The notes beneath the pieces are model-generated. The model was not told the origin of the DNA, searched no databases, and saw only the letters and a program-made list of their open reading frames with translations. Position numbers and translations under genes: made by a program. Shown here one piece after another: positions 15,655-24,349 of a stretch of 37,799 nucleotides of DNA (position 1 is the stretch's first letter; each line of letters starts with the position of its first letter). Source of the DNA: Deltaproteobacteria bacterium (GTDB taxonomy: Bacteria > Desulfobacterota > Dissulfuribacteria > Dissulfuribacterales > UBA3076); NCBI GenBank assembly GCA_030262715.1, contig JAJSZR010000008.1:1-37799 (forward strand), given 5' to 3'.

Positions 15655-16030
15655 ACTTTTTTCTAACTGTAGTACGCTCCACCACCTTCCGGTAATAGAT
15701 CTGATCCTTTTCCAGGTTGATGGGCCTCTTGCGTGACATGTTGACCTTGGTCACCATAAGATTTACTTTCTGGATCTGCCTGTAACGCTCCTGTTCGTCT
15801 TCCAGACTTTCCAGCAGGTCTGTTGCAGCCTTGATTTCTTTCTCACTCTGAAGCTCCGGGGGTATAAAACCGGCGTTCTTGAGCATCTTATATGCCATCC
15901 GAAGGTCTGGAGGTATAAACGAGTCGTCCTCAAAGACCAGTGGTTTGCCTCTACCCTTAATGTCATCAAAATCCCCCCGTTCAATAGCTTCCTTGATCCG
16001 GTTTTCCGCTATTTTATGAAAATTGAACAT
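15653..16030 (-). CDS. DUF1992 (DnaJ homologue subfamily C member 28-like) protein
   Basis: The 125-residue soluble protein matches the DUF1992 domain found in bacterial YhdN-like proteins and in the human DNAJC28. The signature is AENRIKEAIERGDFDDIKGRGKPLVFEDDSFIPPDLRMAYKMLKNAGFIPPEL spread over about residues 8-60, with a charged helical tail. Length is typical. Function is unknown; there is no J domain here. It is a single gene converging on asnB. Confidence 0.88.
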   Translation of the reverse strand: MFNFHKIAENRIKEAIERGDFDDIKGRGKPLVFEDDSFIPPDLRMAYKMLKNAGFIPPELQSEKEIKAATDLLESLEDEQERYRQIQKVNLMVTKVNMSRKRPINLEKDQIYYRKVVERTTVRKK

Positions 16031-16202
16031 GGCCGAGGTTTCTCCAGGTTGTTAGTAAAAGGACCATAGGGTAATAATATCTTACAGATAACAATTTAAA
16101 ATATTATAAAATAAGTCACCTGTAAAATACCAGATTTTTTTAAGGGCAGGAAGTAGTGTTTCGTAAGTGGTTTATAATAAAATACTCTGTGTCCCAGAAA
16201 TC

Positions 16203-17858
16203 ATGCTTTTAGAGCTTGGGTTAGAAAATTTCATACTCTTCGAAAGGGTTTCTCTTTGCTTATCAAATGGGCTTACTGTGCTTACAGGAGAGACTGGTGC
16301 AGGGAAGTCCTTACTTGTTCAGGCCCTGAAATTGATACTCGGGGCCAGGGCTGATTTACAGCAAATCAGGACCGGGACAAAGCAGGCCCTGGTGCAGGCA
16401 GTGTTTGAGGCCTCACCCGAAATCCGGGGCCAACTGGAGGATATGGGGATATCCTGTGACGATGAACTTGTCATAAGGAGGACAGTCCCCCGGACTGGAA
16501 AAGGGAGAATATATGTGAATGGGGCCATTATCAGCCTCCAGGATCTGAGACAAGTTGTATCAGGCCTCGCAAGCCTTGCCGGGCAGCACGAATACCAGGA
16601 ACTCCTTCGCCGGGAGAAACACGGACCATGGCTGGACCGCTTTTCCGGGCTTGGGCATGAAGTGGATCGAATAACCAGCTTATATCAAGAAATTAAGGGG
16701 CTTCAAACACATCTCCAAAAGGCTACGGCTGCAAAAGAAAAGACAGCAGAAGAGGTAGACAGGCTCCGGCAGGAAGCGCAGGAAATTGACAGAATTGCTC
16801 CAAAGCCAGGAGAGGAAGAAAGGCTTGAGCAGGAACTCAAGGTATTAAAGGCCGCTGAGGCGTTACGGACCTTGGGGGACACTTGCTATAAGACCCTCTA
16901 TGCTGATAAAGGATCGATCCAGGAGAAGTTGGCAAGCTGCATGCAGGACCTTAAACGCATGGCAGGCCTTGATTCCACCTTGGAAAAGACGGAAAAAGAA
17001 CTGGACTCTGTGGTCTATCAGGCAGGAGAGGTGGCTTGGACTATTCGTGAGTATATTCAGGGCATTCCAACAGATTTTTCCAAATTGGAACAAATTGAGG
17101 AACGAATCTATGTACTTCGAGAGCTTAAAAGGCACTTTGGTCCAACCATTGAGGACGTCCTGGTCTACAGAAAGGACATCGAGACAAAGCTTACGGCCAT
17201 TTACGAAAGTAGTGACCGTATAGAAAACCTGAAGACAAAACTCGAAGAAAAAGAGAAAAGGCTCGTAAATGCCGCCTTGGACCTAAGTAAGAAAAGATGT
17301 CAGGGAGCGAAAAAACTTTCCGATGCTATTAGAGCCGAACTATCTGACCTGAAGCTGGCCAAAACCGATTTCATGGTTGATGTCGAGGCTGCTGAAAGGC
17401 CCATAGCCTCTGATGTGGGTCCTAGAGGACTTGACAAGGTGCAGTTTCTCTTCAGTCCAAACGTCGGACAACCTCTTCGTCCCCTGGCGTCAATTGCTTC
17501 TGGAGGAGAGCTCTCAAGAGTAATGCTGGCTTTAAGGGCCGCCCTTGCCAAGCAGGCAGGCATCGAAACCATTATCTTTGACGAGATAGACGCGGGGATA
17601 GGGGGAGAGATAGCAGAAAAAGTGGGATTTAAACTCAAGGCCCTATCTTCTTTTAGTCAGGTTATCACCATAACTCACTTTCCACAAATAGCGGCAAGAG
17701 GCGACCATCACATAGCATTAGAGAAAGTAGTCAAGGGAGATAAAACAATCGTTATAATAAGGGAAGTAGAAGGAAACCAGCGTATTGAGGAACTTACGAG
17801 GATGCTTGGTGGAGACAAGGAAACAGCCAGGGCATATGCTGGGAAACTACTCAGGTAA
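16203..17858 (+). CDS. recN: DNA repair protein RecN
   Basis: RecN is an SMC-like ATPase acting at double-strand breaks. From the ATG at 16203 the protein is 551 residues. Walker A GETGAGKS is at 29-36, long coiled-coil arms span about 150-370, the ABC signature is SIASGGELSRVMLALRAAL (about 445-463), and Walker B is IIFDEIDAGIGGEIAEKV (about 471-488). A longer frame opens at a GTG at 16167, but the added residues are not part of the family, and MLLELGLENFILFERV is the usual RecN opening. No convincing LexA box is visible upstream. The next gene follows after 30 bp. Confidence 0.95.
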   Translation: MLLELGLENFILFERVSLCLSNGLTVLTGETGAGKSLLVQALKLILGARADLQQIRTGTKQALVQAVFEASPEIRGQLEDMGISCDDELVIRRTVPRTGKGRIYVNGAIISLQDLRQVVSGLASLAGQHEYQELLRREKHGPWLDRFSGLGHEVDRITSLYQEIKGLQTHLQKATAAKEKTAEEVDRLRQEAQEIDRIAPKPGEEERLEQELKVLKAAEALRTLGDTCYKTLYADKGSIQEKLASCMQDLKRMAGLDSTLEKTEKELDSVVYQAGEVAWTIREYIQGIPTDFSKLEQIEERIYVLRELKRHFGPTIEDVLVYRKDIETKLTAIYESSDRIENLKTKLEEKEKRLVNAALDLSKKRCQGAKKLSDAIRAELSDLKLAKTDFMVDVEAAERPIASDVGPRGLDKVQFLFSPNVGQPLRPLASIASGGELSRVMLALRAALAKQAGIETIIFDEIDAGIGGEIAEKVGFKLKALSSFSQVITITHFPQIAARGDHHIALEKVVKGDKTIVIIREVEGNQRIEELTRMLGGDKETARAYAGKLLR

Positions 17859-17888
17859 GTTTACAAGATATTCATACTTTAAACCAGC

Positions 17889-18908
17889 ATGTCCACCAAA
17901 TCACCAAATTCCCCCACCTGCCTGGTCCTTTATTCTGGCGGTCTCGACAGCATCATTGCCTGCAAAATTTTACAAGAGCAAGGGATTCATGTCATAGCCC
18001 TTTGTTTCATTACGCCATTTTTTGGTTATAAACTCAAAAGCAGAAAAAATACATCAAAGAAGAAAGTGCTTGCCGATCATGGTATACAATTCGAGGAAAT
18101 AGATATCTCCGATGCATACCTTAAAATGGTGAAGAATCCGAAACATGGCTATGGAAAATACATGAATCCATGTATTGACTGTAAAATTCTGATGGTCCAA
18201 AATGCCATAAAGAGGCTTGGGGAATTAAATGCATCCTTTGTCGCCACAGGAGATATCCTCGGCCAAAGGCCCATGTCACAGCGCAGAGATGCCCTCAGGA
18301 TAATAGAGCGGGACAGTGGTGCTGATGGACTGCTTTTACGTCCCCTCTCAGCCCTTCATCTCCCGGCCACAGACATAGAAAACAAGGGTCTGGTTGATCG
18401 ATCAAGGCTGCTGGGACTGAGTGGCAGAGGGCGAAAAGACCAGATAGTCCTTGCCGGCAGATATGGAATAAAAGAATATCCGGCTCCTGCTGGTGGATGT
18501 GTGCTTGCTGACCCCATACTGTCTCAGAGATTAAAACGCATGTTCGATCTTTGGCCCGAGCTTGATGTTAATGACTGCGTACTTGCCCAGATAGGAAGAC
18601 ACTTTTTCCTGCCTGGCGGATCATGGCTGGTAATCGGGAGAGACGAAAAGGAAAATGCGAAGATCATATCCCTGATAAGGAAAGGGGACATCAAGCTCGA
18701 TCTGGCACGAGTTCCTGGTCCAACCGGACTTTGGCGTAAGGTAAACACTGGCGCTTATACAGATATTGCGGCAAGCATCCTGTGCCGGTATACAAAAGTG
18801 AAAAAACATCCGGAAGAGGTCAAACTGTCAAGCCATGGAACTGAAAAGATAAAAATCATCAGAACTTTGCCAGCTTCAGATGATACTATAAATAGATATA
18901 GAATGTAA
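17889..18908 (+). CDS. ThiI/MnmA-like PP-loop tRNA thiolation enzyme with C-terminal NFACT-R-like domain
   Basis: The 339-residue protein has an adenylating PP-loop YSGGLDS (16-21 core), MNPCIDCK with C95 and C98, and a third cysteine in APAGGCVLAD (C204). This CxxC plus C triad is what [4Fe-4S]-dependent thiouridine synthetases use. The C-terminal part (about 225-300, with GRHFFLPGGSWLVIGRDEKEN) resembles the NFACT-R RNA-binding module. It is probably a tRNA sulfur-insertion enzyme paralogous to MnmA, often annotated as ThiI-like in Desulfobacterota; the modified base is not certain. It lacks the THUMP and rhodanese domains of classical ThiI. It sits 30 bp after recN. Confidence 0.75.
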   Translation: MSTKSPNSPTCLVLYSGGLDSIIACKILQEQGIHVIALCFITPFFGYKLKSRKNTSKKKVLADHGIQFEEIDISDAYLKMVKNPKHGYGKYMNPCIDCKILMVQNAIKRLGELNASFVATGDILGQRPMSQRRDALRIIERDSGADGLLLRPLSALHLPATDIENKGLVDRSRLLGLSGRGRKDQIVLAGRYGIKEYPAPAGGCVLADPILSQRLKRMFDLWPELDVNDCVLAQIGRHFFLPGGSWLVIGRDEKENAKIISLIRKGDIKLDLARVPGPTGLWRKVNTGAYTDIAASILCRYTKVKKHPEEVKLSSHGTEKIKIIRTLPASDDTINRYRM

Positions 18909-19011
18909 TTGGCAGGCTCCTAAACATTGCGTATCCGAACATTCTTCATGTCGAGGATTTCGTCAACCCCACGCATGAAAATAATTAGCCACCCGCTCGC
19001 TACGCTCGCTC

Positions 19012-19156
19012 GACCCACACAGACCTACACAGACAAAAGACCTTATCCGCTGGTGGGTCCACCAGCGGATAAATTGTCGGCGCTCCTTGGGTGCGTATTG
19101 TTTTTGCCCTGCCATGTGTCGGCAGGGTAAAATGTCTATGTGGGTCTGTGTGGGTC
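19012..19156. repeat. Nested inverted-repeat element
   Basis: Outer arms of 24 bp (19012-19035 and 19133-19156) are inverted copies with 22 of 24 matches, built from GGGTCTGTGT-type units. Inside are a perfect 14-bp hairpin with a 2-nt loop (TTATCCGCTGGTGG, 19043-19072) and a second hairpin CCCTGCC/GGCAGGG (19107-19127). No coding sequence is present. It could be a non-autonomous mobile element or a composite of dispersed repeats; I see no target duplication. It occupies most of the 389-bp gap between the PP-loop enzyme and the PpiD-like gene. Confidence 0.7.
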
Positions 19157-19297
19157 TGTGGCCAATAAAAGTATTTTCACGGTAAACTTGTTGTCATTGT
19201 CGTAAAAAAAAATTACTTTACAACAAACCATTTTTCACTGTTGAGCAAAAAATAGGAGTTTTGCAAGTGGCTCCCAAGAAAGGAATTTTTATAATCG

Positions 19298-21190
19298 ATG
19301 CTAAATAAAATTCGGAAGAGTACAGGCTCCTGGCTTATTAAATTCATACTCGGTATTATTGTAATAGTATTCATTTTCTGGGGTGTAGGGAGCTTCCGTT
19401 CCCAGAGGCTCAATGTCCTGGCCAAGGTGAATGGTGAAGAGATCCTTATGGAATCCTACCGCCTTGCTCATGCCAATATGCTGGATAACTACAAGCAGAT
19501 GTTCGGGGGGCAGATCCCTGAGGGTTTTCTGGACCGAATAGATATTAAGCAGCAGGTCCTTGGTGGCCTTATAAGTGAGACACTGATCCGCCAGGCAGCC
19601 AGTGAAATGGGCGTATTAGTCAGCGACATAGAGGTGCAGAACATTGTCCTCAACATACCTGCATTCAAACACAATGGAGTCTTTGACCAAAGACTCTATG
19701 AAAGGTCTCTAAGAGGGGCTCGATTGACACCCACGGCCTTTGAGGCACAAGTAAGACAACATCTACTCACTGATAAATTAAAAACCCTTCTGGGCTCCGG
19801 GCTTGCCGTGACTGAGGCAGAGGCCAAAGAGCACTACATGTACGAAAATGATGAAGTCAACCTTGCCTATGTATCAATTAATGCCTCAAAATGCGAAACG
19901 GAAGTAAATGCTACGGGACAAGACCTGACCTTCTGGTATGAATCACATAATGAAAACTACATAACTGAACCTCAGATAAAGCTACGCTACCTGGCCATTA
20001 ACGAGTCCGATGTTGACGATGCCAACATAACGGATCTGGAGATAAAGGCTTACTACCAGGATCACAGGAATGAATACGAGGTCAAGGAACAAAGGCGTGT
20101 AAGGCACATATTGCTCAAGATATCCGAAGGCACAGATAAAGACAAAACAGAAGAAATCCGAAAAAAGGCCAAAAAGATTCGCGACCGAATCGAAAAGGGC
20201 GAAGACTTCGCAAGGCTTGCCAAGGAGAATTCTGAGGATGCGGGGAGTGCCAAGAATGGTGGTGAATTGGGCTTTTTTGGCAGAGGCATGATGGTAAAAC
20301 CCTTTGAAGAAGCTGTATTCTCAATGAAGGAAGGGGAAGTGAGCAAGCCGGTTCTAACCCGCTTCGGCTGGCACATTATCAAGCTTGAGAAGATAGAGCC
20401 GGGCAGAGTAAAACCCCTGATCGAAGTAAAGAACTCCATCGCCGCCAAGCTCAAAGCCCAAAAAGCCAGAGATATGATATGGGATCGGGCCAATGAGGCC
20501 TACGACGCAATAATTCAACTGGGAAGCCTCAGCGCCTATGCGAAGCAACATGAAATTGAGCTTGAAACCACTGAACTCTTCAGCCAAAAAAAACCACCTG
20601 CTGTGATAGGAGGCGATCCGGAATTACTGAAGACTTTGTTTGTCCTGAATTCCGGCGAGCTGAGTTCCTTGCTCCAGATACATCAAGGTATCCTTATAGC
20701 CGAAGTACTTGAGAAAAAGGCACCTTATCTGCCCTCTCTGGAAGAGGTCAAAGAGCAGGCAAAAAAGGACTATGTACGTGAAAAGGCAAAAGAGCTGTGC
20801 CGCATGAAGGCCCAAGAATTACTTGAAGCGGCAAAAAAACAAGGTCTTGAAACTGCTTGTGCTTGCAAAGACAAGGGATTCAAAATCCAGCAGACAGGCC
20901 TTTTTAAAAGGACAGACAAGACCGCCAAAGGCAAGCTGCCCTCGACTGTTGCCCAGGCGGGACTCTCATTGTACGAAGGGAAGGCCTATCCTGATGAAGT
21001 GGCTGAAAGCGGAAACAGTTTCTACATCCTGGCATTCAAGGAAAAGAAAGATGCAGATATTGCCGACTTTTCCGCGCAAAAAGACGCTATTACCAAACGA
21101 ATACTTGAACAGAAGCAGCAGACCCTCTTTGAGGACTGGTTGAAAGATTTACGGGAAAGGGCGTCTATCAAGATGGTTGCAAAAATATAG
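19298..21190 (+). CDS. PpiD/SurA-like periplasmic peptidyl-prolyl isomerase chaperone
   Basis: The 630-residue protein is anchored by one N-terminal membrane helix (about 12-32, SWLIKFILGIIVIVFIFWGV), as in PpiD. The SurA-N-like chaperone region follows. One parvulin domain lies at about 267-367 (VRHILLKISEG, then NGGELGFFGRGMMVKPFEEAVFSMKEGEVSKPV and GWHIIKLE). The C-terminal ~250 residues form a second SurA-type helical region. It should help fold outer-membrane proteins at the periplasmic face of the inner membrane. Its stop codon is followed directly by a MITE hairpin that may end transcription. Confidence 0.88.
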   Translation: MLNKIRKSTGSWLIKFILGIIVIVFIFWGVGSFRSQRLNVLAKVNGEEILMESYRLAHANMLDNYKQMFGGQIPEGFLDRIDIKQQVLGGLISETLIRQAASEMGVLVSDIEVQNIVLNIPAFKHNGVFDQRLYERSLRGARLTPTAFEAQVRQHLLTDKLKTLLGSGLAVTEAEAKEHYMYENDEVNLAYVSINASKCETEVNATGQDLTFWYESHNENYITEPQIKLRYLAINESDVDDANITDLEIKAYYQDHRNEYEVKEQRRVRHILLKISEGTDKDKTEEIRKKAKKIRDRIEKGEDFARLAKENSEDAGSAKNGGELGFFGRGMMVKPFEEAVFSMKEGEVSKPVLTRFGWHIIKLEKIEPGRVKPLIEVKNSIAAKLKAQKARDMIWDRANEAYDAIIQLGSLSAYAKQHEIELETTELFSQKKPPAVIGGDPELLKTLFVLNSGELSSLLQIHQGILIAEVLEKKAPYLPSLEEVKEQAKKDYVREKAKELCRMKAQELLEAAKKQGLETACACKDKGFKIQQTGLFKRTDKTAKGKLPSTVAQAGLSLYEGKAYPDEVAESGNSFYILAFKEKKDADIADFSAQKDAITKRILEQKQQTLFEDWLKDLRERASIKMVAKI

Positions 21191-21316
21191 ATGATTCCGC
21201 TCAAAATACCCCATCTGCTGCGTTGCTTCGATTTTCCAGTCACTGCGACGTACGATAAGTACGCCTTTCCTCGGAAATCTCGCGCCTTGCATCTGGAGCA
21301 TTTTGAGCGGAATCAT
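21191..21316. mobile_element. MITE-like repeat, family A, copy 1
   Basis: This 126-bp element has perfect 17-bp terminal inverted repeats (ATGATTCCGCTCAAAAT at 21191-21207, inverted at 21300-21316). It is clearly related along its whole length to the copy at 26630-26757. The interior carries smaller inverted segments (CGTAC...GTACG). It starts one base after the ppiD-like stop codon. No target duplication is visible. Confidence 0.85.
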
Positions 21317-21387
21317 GTTTCAGACACTGGCAACGTGTGGAAGGGACAGCAAAGCCCCCTGTCCCTGTGATTGGTTACTCACAGATT

Positions 21388-22020
21388 ATGGTTGAAAAAA
21401 ATTCCTGCCCTTTCAGACTGGTAATTTTCGAGGAGGCAGGCTCAGGGGAATATAAGGTGGCTGGGATAGAGGTCTATGGCCGGAACATCACAATTGAACA
21501 AGTCTACGATATTCCGTCCTGCCTGTCAGGCATCATTGACGAGCCTGAAGAGTTTATTCCTGACGATTTTAAGGGCGACCTGATCCTCAATTTTCTCAGG
21601 CACCCGGACCTATCTGAGTATCTTGTTAAGATCTGTAAAACCAAGGAAATACCTGTAATAGCCTCGGGGCAACACATACCAGGAGCCATCTGCCCTTTTA
21701 CGTGCTGCGGTCTTGGGCGCAGGAAGGGTCTTGGTGCCTATGGAAAGCAGTTCGGCCTGCCTGAGTATGATGTTGAGGTAAAAGACGGCCGCATCACAGG
21801 GCTTCATGTAAGGCGCGGGGCTTCGTGCGGTGCTACCTGGCAGGTCATTCCCAGGATGATCGAGGTGCCTGTGGATGAGGCACTAAGTACCATTGGAAGA
21901 GAGATCCAGTATCTTTGCAAGGCCGATGGATCGGCCTTTGATCCTGTGTCAGGCAAGAGCCCACTGCACTTTGCAGGTGAGGTGCATATGACTGCCCTGA
22001 AAAAGGCCCTTTCCGTGTGA
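21388..22020 (+). CDS. DUF166 family protein
   Basis: The 210-residue product matches the DUF166 family known mostly from archaea and some anaerobic bacteria. It has an N-terminal Rossmann-like half with IEQVYDIPSCLSGIIDEPEEF (about 35-55) and GDLILNFLRHPDLSEYL, and a C-terminal half with RGASCGATWQVIPRM (about 148-162) and several Cys (CPFTCCG, LCKAD). Some annotations call this family thymidylate-synthase-like, but I see no thymidylate synthase active site, so function is open. The frame is open upstream to a GTG at 21337; I chose ATG 21388 because the conserved domain begins soon after. Neither start has a good ribosome binding site. The stop codon lies in a truncated MITE. Confidence 0.8.
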   Translation: MVEKNSCPFRLVIFEEAGSGEYKVAGIEVYGRNITIEQVYDIPSCLSGIIDEPEEFIPDDFKGDLILNFLRHPDLSEYLVKICKTKEIPVIASGQHIPGAICPFTCCGLGRRKGLGAYGKQFGLPEYDVEVKDGRITGLHVRRGASCGATWQVIPRMIEVPVDEALSTIGREIQYLCKADGSAFDPVSGKSPLHFAGEVHMTALKKALSV

Positions 22021-22068
22021 CTGGAAAATTGAAGCAACGCCGCAGATTGGATTTTTTCAGCGGAATCA
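22017..22068. mobile_element. Truncated family A repeat overlapping both convergent stop codons
   Basis: This is the reverse-oriented half of the family A element, from GTGACTGG to the terminal CAGCGGAATCA (compare copy 1 read on the minus strand). The TGA stop of the DUF166 gene (22018-22020) and the TGA stop of the alcohol dehydrogenase (22066-22068, minus strand) both lie within it. Confidence 0.75.
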
Positions 22069-23238
22069 ACTCTGGCAATAGGCTAAAACAGCCTTAATAT
22101 TCTCAACTGAATAGGTGCCGGATATCCCCCAGATCTCTGCCTGAAACACGGCATTTTCTGCCAGTCTTCCATGGTCCTCAGCCCTTATTCCGATATCAGA
22201 AAGATTCTTTGGACAACCGATACTATCAAACCATGATCTTAGGGCATCTATACTGGCTTCTGCTTCCCCTGAAAGACCTTTTCCTGATATGCCCCAAATA
22301 CGCTCTCCAAGCTGGGCTGGCTTCTCTGGATGATCCTGAGCCCACCAGGTCATCCAGCCAGGCAAGAGGGCCGCAAGACCTGCTCCATGAGCCACGGAGA
22401 ACAGTACGCTGACTGCATGCTCTATCAGATGTACCGGAAAATGATGGTCGCCGATCCCGGCCTTGGTCAGGCCGCAGAGGGCAAGGGATGACGCCCACAT
22501 CATGGTAGCCCTGCTCTCATAATCCTCAGGGGCCTTGATACAGGCCTCAGTAGCATCCATAATGGTCCTGATAAGCCCCTCGGCCATCCGATCCTGCAGC
22601 GGGGTATTTGGATCCGGACCATTGAAATATGGCTCAAGAAGGTGGCATACAGCATCCACGCCCCCATAGGCTGTATAGTCCGCAGGTACGGTATAAGTAG
22701 TTGTTGGATCAAGAATGGAGACCCTTGGGTACAGATGAGGGGAACCTGTAGATAACTTGTGTTTGCTCTCTTCATCTGTAATAACCATAAACCCGTTCAT
22801 TTCAGAACCGGAAGCCGCCAAAGTTGGAACAGTAATCACAGGAAGGGCCTTTTCAACAGTCCTTTTTCTGGTAAAAAAGTCCCACACATCTCCTTGTTCC
22901 ATAGCCGCACCTGCGGCAACTGCCTTTGCGGTGTCCATTACACTCCCACCACCAAAGGCAAGGACTACCTGAATCCCCTGATCCTTTATTATCCTGATGC
23001 CGTCATGGACCCTTGAAATCCGAGGATTGGACTGAACTCCATCGAGATCCGCAACAGTGATCCCTTCCTCTTCCAGCCAGTCTCTGACTCTTTGATAAAG
23101 ACCACTCTTTTTAAGACTTTCCTTACCGGTTACCAGCAAGATATTGCTTCCAAAGGGCCTCACTACCTTGCCTACTTTGGATACCTCACCTTTTCCAAAG
23201 ACTATGCGGGTGGAATTCTGATATTCAAAATTATCCAT
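22066..23238 (-). CDS. Iron-containing alcohol dehydrogenase (YqhD/BdhA type)
   Basis: The 390-residue protein is a group III metal-dependent alcohol dehydrogenase of the YqhD/butanol dehydrogenase branch. It has the cofactor motif FGGGSVMDTAKAVA (about 95-108), VPTLAASGSEMNGFMVI (about 137-153), and the metal-binding set Asp/His in YGGVDAVCHLLEPY (about 192-205) and two His in HLIEHAVSVLFSVAHGAGLA (about 267-286). It reduces aldehydes or oxidises alcohols with NAD(P)H in the cytoplasm; the substrate is not predictable. It starts 6 bp after the SYLF gene, whose last codons contain its ribosome binding site. Its stop is supplied by a repeat. Confidence 0.93.
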   Translation of the reverse strand: MDNFEYQNSTRIVFGKGEVSKVGKVVRPFGSNILLVTGKESLKKSGLYQRVRDWLEEEGITVADLDGVQSNPRISRVHDGIRIIKDQGIQVVLAFGGGSVMDTAKAVAAGAAMEQGDVWDFFTRKRTVEKALPVITVPTLAASGSEMNGFMVITDEESKHKLSTGSPHLYPRVSILDPTTTYTVPADYTAYGGVDAVCHLLEPYFNGPDPNTPLQDRMAEGLIRTIMDATEACIKAPEDYESRATMMWASSLALCGLTKAGIGDHHFPVHLIEHAVSVLFSVAHGAGLAALLPGWMTWWAQDHPEKPAQLGERIWGISGKGLSGEAEASIDALRSWFDSIGCPKNLSDIGIRAEDHGRLAENAVFQAEIWGISGTYSVENIKAVLAYCQS

Positions 23239-23244
23239 GTCCTT

Positions 23245-23982
23245 TCACCTGGCTTTCGAACAATTTCTGTTAAGAAATTCAAGAAACCTCCGGCCTTGCT
23301 CTGGAACAGAGACTGCGTCCTGGGACAGTATTTCTCCTGGAGTCAGGATCCGTCCGTAAAAGGCCTCGTCGGCCTTGTAATCGTGATGCAAGTACGCTCC
23401 CTCAAGGGATAGACCTGCAAAAAAGCCTTTGCTCCTGGAGTAAGAATACGCCTCTGCTTGGAGGGTCACATCAGTGCCGGCCTTTAACTTTCTACCAATA
23501 GGACCGGCAGCTACCGAAATATCGCCACCCAGGGTAAGGTTATTTTTGAAAAAGGCATTTACCCCCCTTTGATTCATTATCACCAAGACCAAGTCAGTGG
23601 CCTGAACTCCAATCTGCCAGCCAAAACTCCCGCTTCCAATTTGTAAAAAGGCCGGACCGCGCCAGTTCCCTATCTTGGGATCTCTGACCGCCATCAGGCC
23701 CTTTCCGTAACTGGCCCCGACAACAAATCCAGCTTTGTAGACAGAGGGAAATATCGCGAGCCCTTCGCATTTTGTCAGAAGCTCCTTTGGGATACCTCCC
23801 TCTGGCACATTCTTTATCTCTGTCAGCACAATTATGGCATTTTCAATGACTTTCTCAGGTCCTGCCGCCTTTGCAGCCGATCCATAAGGGAAAGCAACAA
23901 AACCTATAAGGACACTGAGCAACACGGCACAGGACAGGAATTTCAAAAAAAACAGGTGAATAAAACAGGGTTTTGCTTTCAT
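23245..23982 (-). CDS. SYLF/YSC84-domain secreted protein
   Basis: The 245-residue protein has an N-terminal signal peptide or anchor (about 10-38, ending GSAAKAAG). The SYLF (YSC84) lipid-binding domain covers the rest: CEGLAIFPSVYKAGFVVGASYGKGLMAVRD (about 70-99), SFGWQIGVQATDLVLVIMN (about 117-135), VAAGPIGRKLKAGTD and AEAYSYSRSKGFFAGLSLEGA (about 172-192). In bacteria such proteins are exported and bind phosphoinositide-like or other lipids; the role is unclear. The ATG at 23982 has a strong AAAGGAG site. It is the first gene of a pair with the alcohol dehydrogenase. Confidence 0.88.
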   Translation of the reverse strand: MKAKPCFIHLFFLKFLSCAVLLSVLIGFVAFPYGSAAKAAGPEKVIENAIIVLTEIKNVPEGGIPKELLTKCEGLAIFPSVYKAGFVVGASYGKGLMAVRDPKIGNWRGPAFLQIGSGSFGWQIGVQATDLVLVIMNQRGVNAFFKNNLTLGGDISVAAGPIGRKLKAGTDVTLQAEAYSYSRSKGFFAGLSLEGAYLHHDYKADEAFYGRILTPGEILSQDAVSVPEQGRRFLEFLNRNCSKAR

Positions 23983-24082
23983 GGTTTTCTCCTTTTTTGA
24001 TAATTATTTTGTTGCTCATGTACTTATACGCTTTCCCGTATTTTGTCTCAAGATAAGCTACGTTCTGTCCGTAATGTATCAA

Positions 24083-24349
24083 AATTTGTGGAAAAAAATA
24101 ATAGCACAGGCTATAATTATATAGCTTAGATTGGAAATAGACACTATTGTTCGCCGCATTTCTTCCGATGCGATGTCTGCATCCAGGCGTCCAGCATTTG
24201 TCCTAAGGGGAAACCCTTAAAGACAAAGTCAGGGAACTTTGAATTCCAAGGAGTCCCTTTACAGAAAATTTTCTCATATGAATATTAATACTGAGCAATT
24301 AACCCCGGATACAATAACTAGTCAGATGGCGAAGGAGTTGAGATAAAAA
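24083..24349 (+). promoter_or_regulatory. Possible structured 5' leader of aroC
   Basis: Three small hairpins lie close together: CGCAT/ATGCG (24155-24172), GATG/CATC (24172-24183), and AAGGG-GAAA-CCCTT (24205-24218), the last with a GNRA tetraloop. Downstream comes GGGAACTTTGAATTCC and a GAAGGAGTTGAG ribosome binding site about 12 nt before the aroC GTG. It matches no riboswitch class I know. It could be a regulatory leader or just an AT-rich spacer. Confidence 0.25.

Noticed and set aside
16120-16202. Possible LexA/SOS box CTGTAAAATACCAG before recN
   Set aside because: The spacing between CTG and CAG is 8 instead of 10 bases, and no second copy is present; not enough for an SOS assignment.
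18927-19130. 67-codon frame in the gap after the PP-loop enzyme
   Set aside because: It runs through the nested inverted repeat, is repeat-derived and has no ribosome binding site.
23092-23412. 106-codon plus-strand frame across the SYLF/alcohol dehydrogenase junction
   Set aside because: It is the antisense shadow of two well-supported genes and lacks protein-like motifs.
24155-24218. c-di-GMP or cobalamin riboswitch upstream of aroC
   Set aside because: None of the conserved core motifs of these classes is present.
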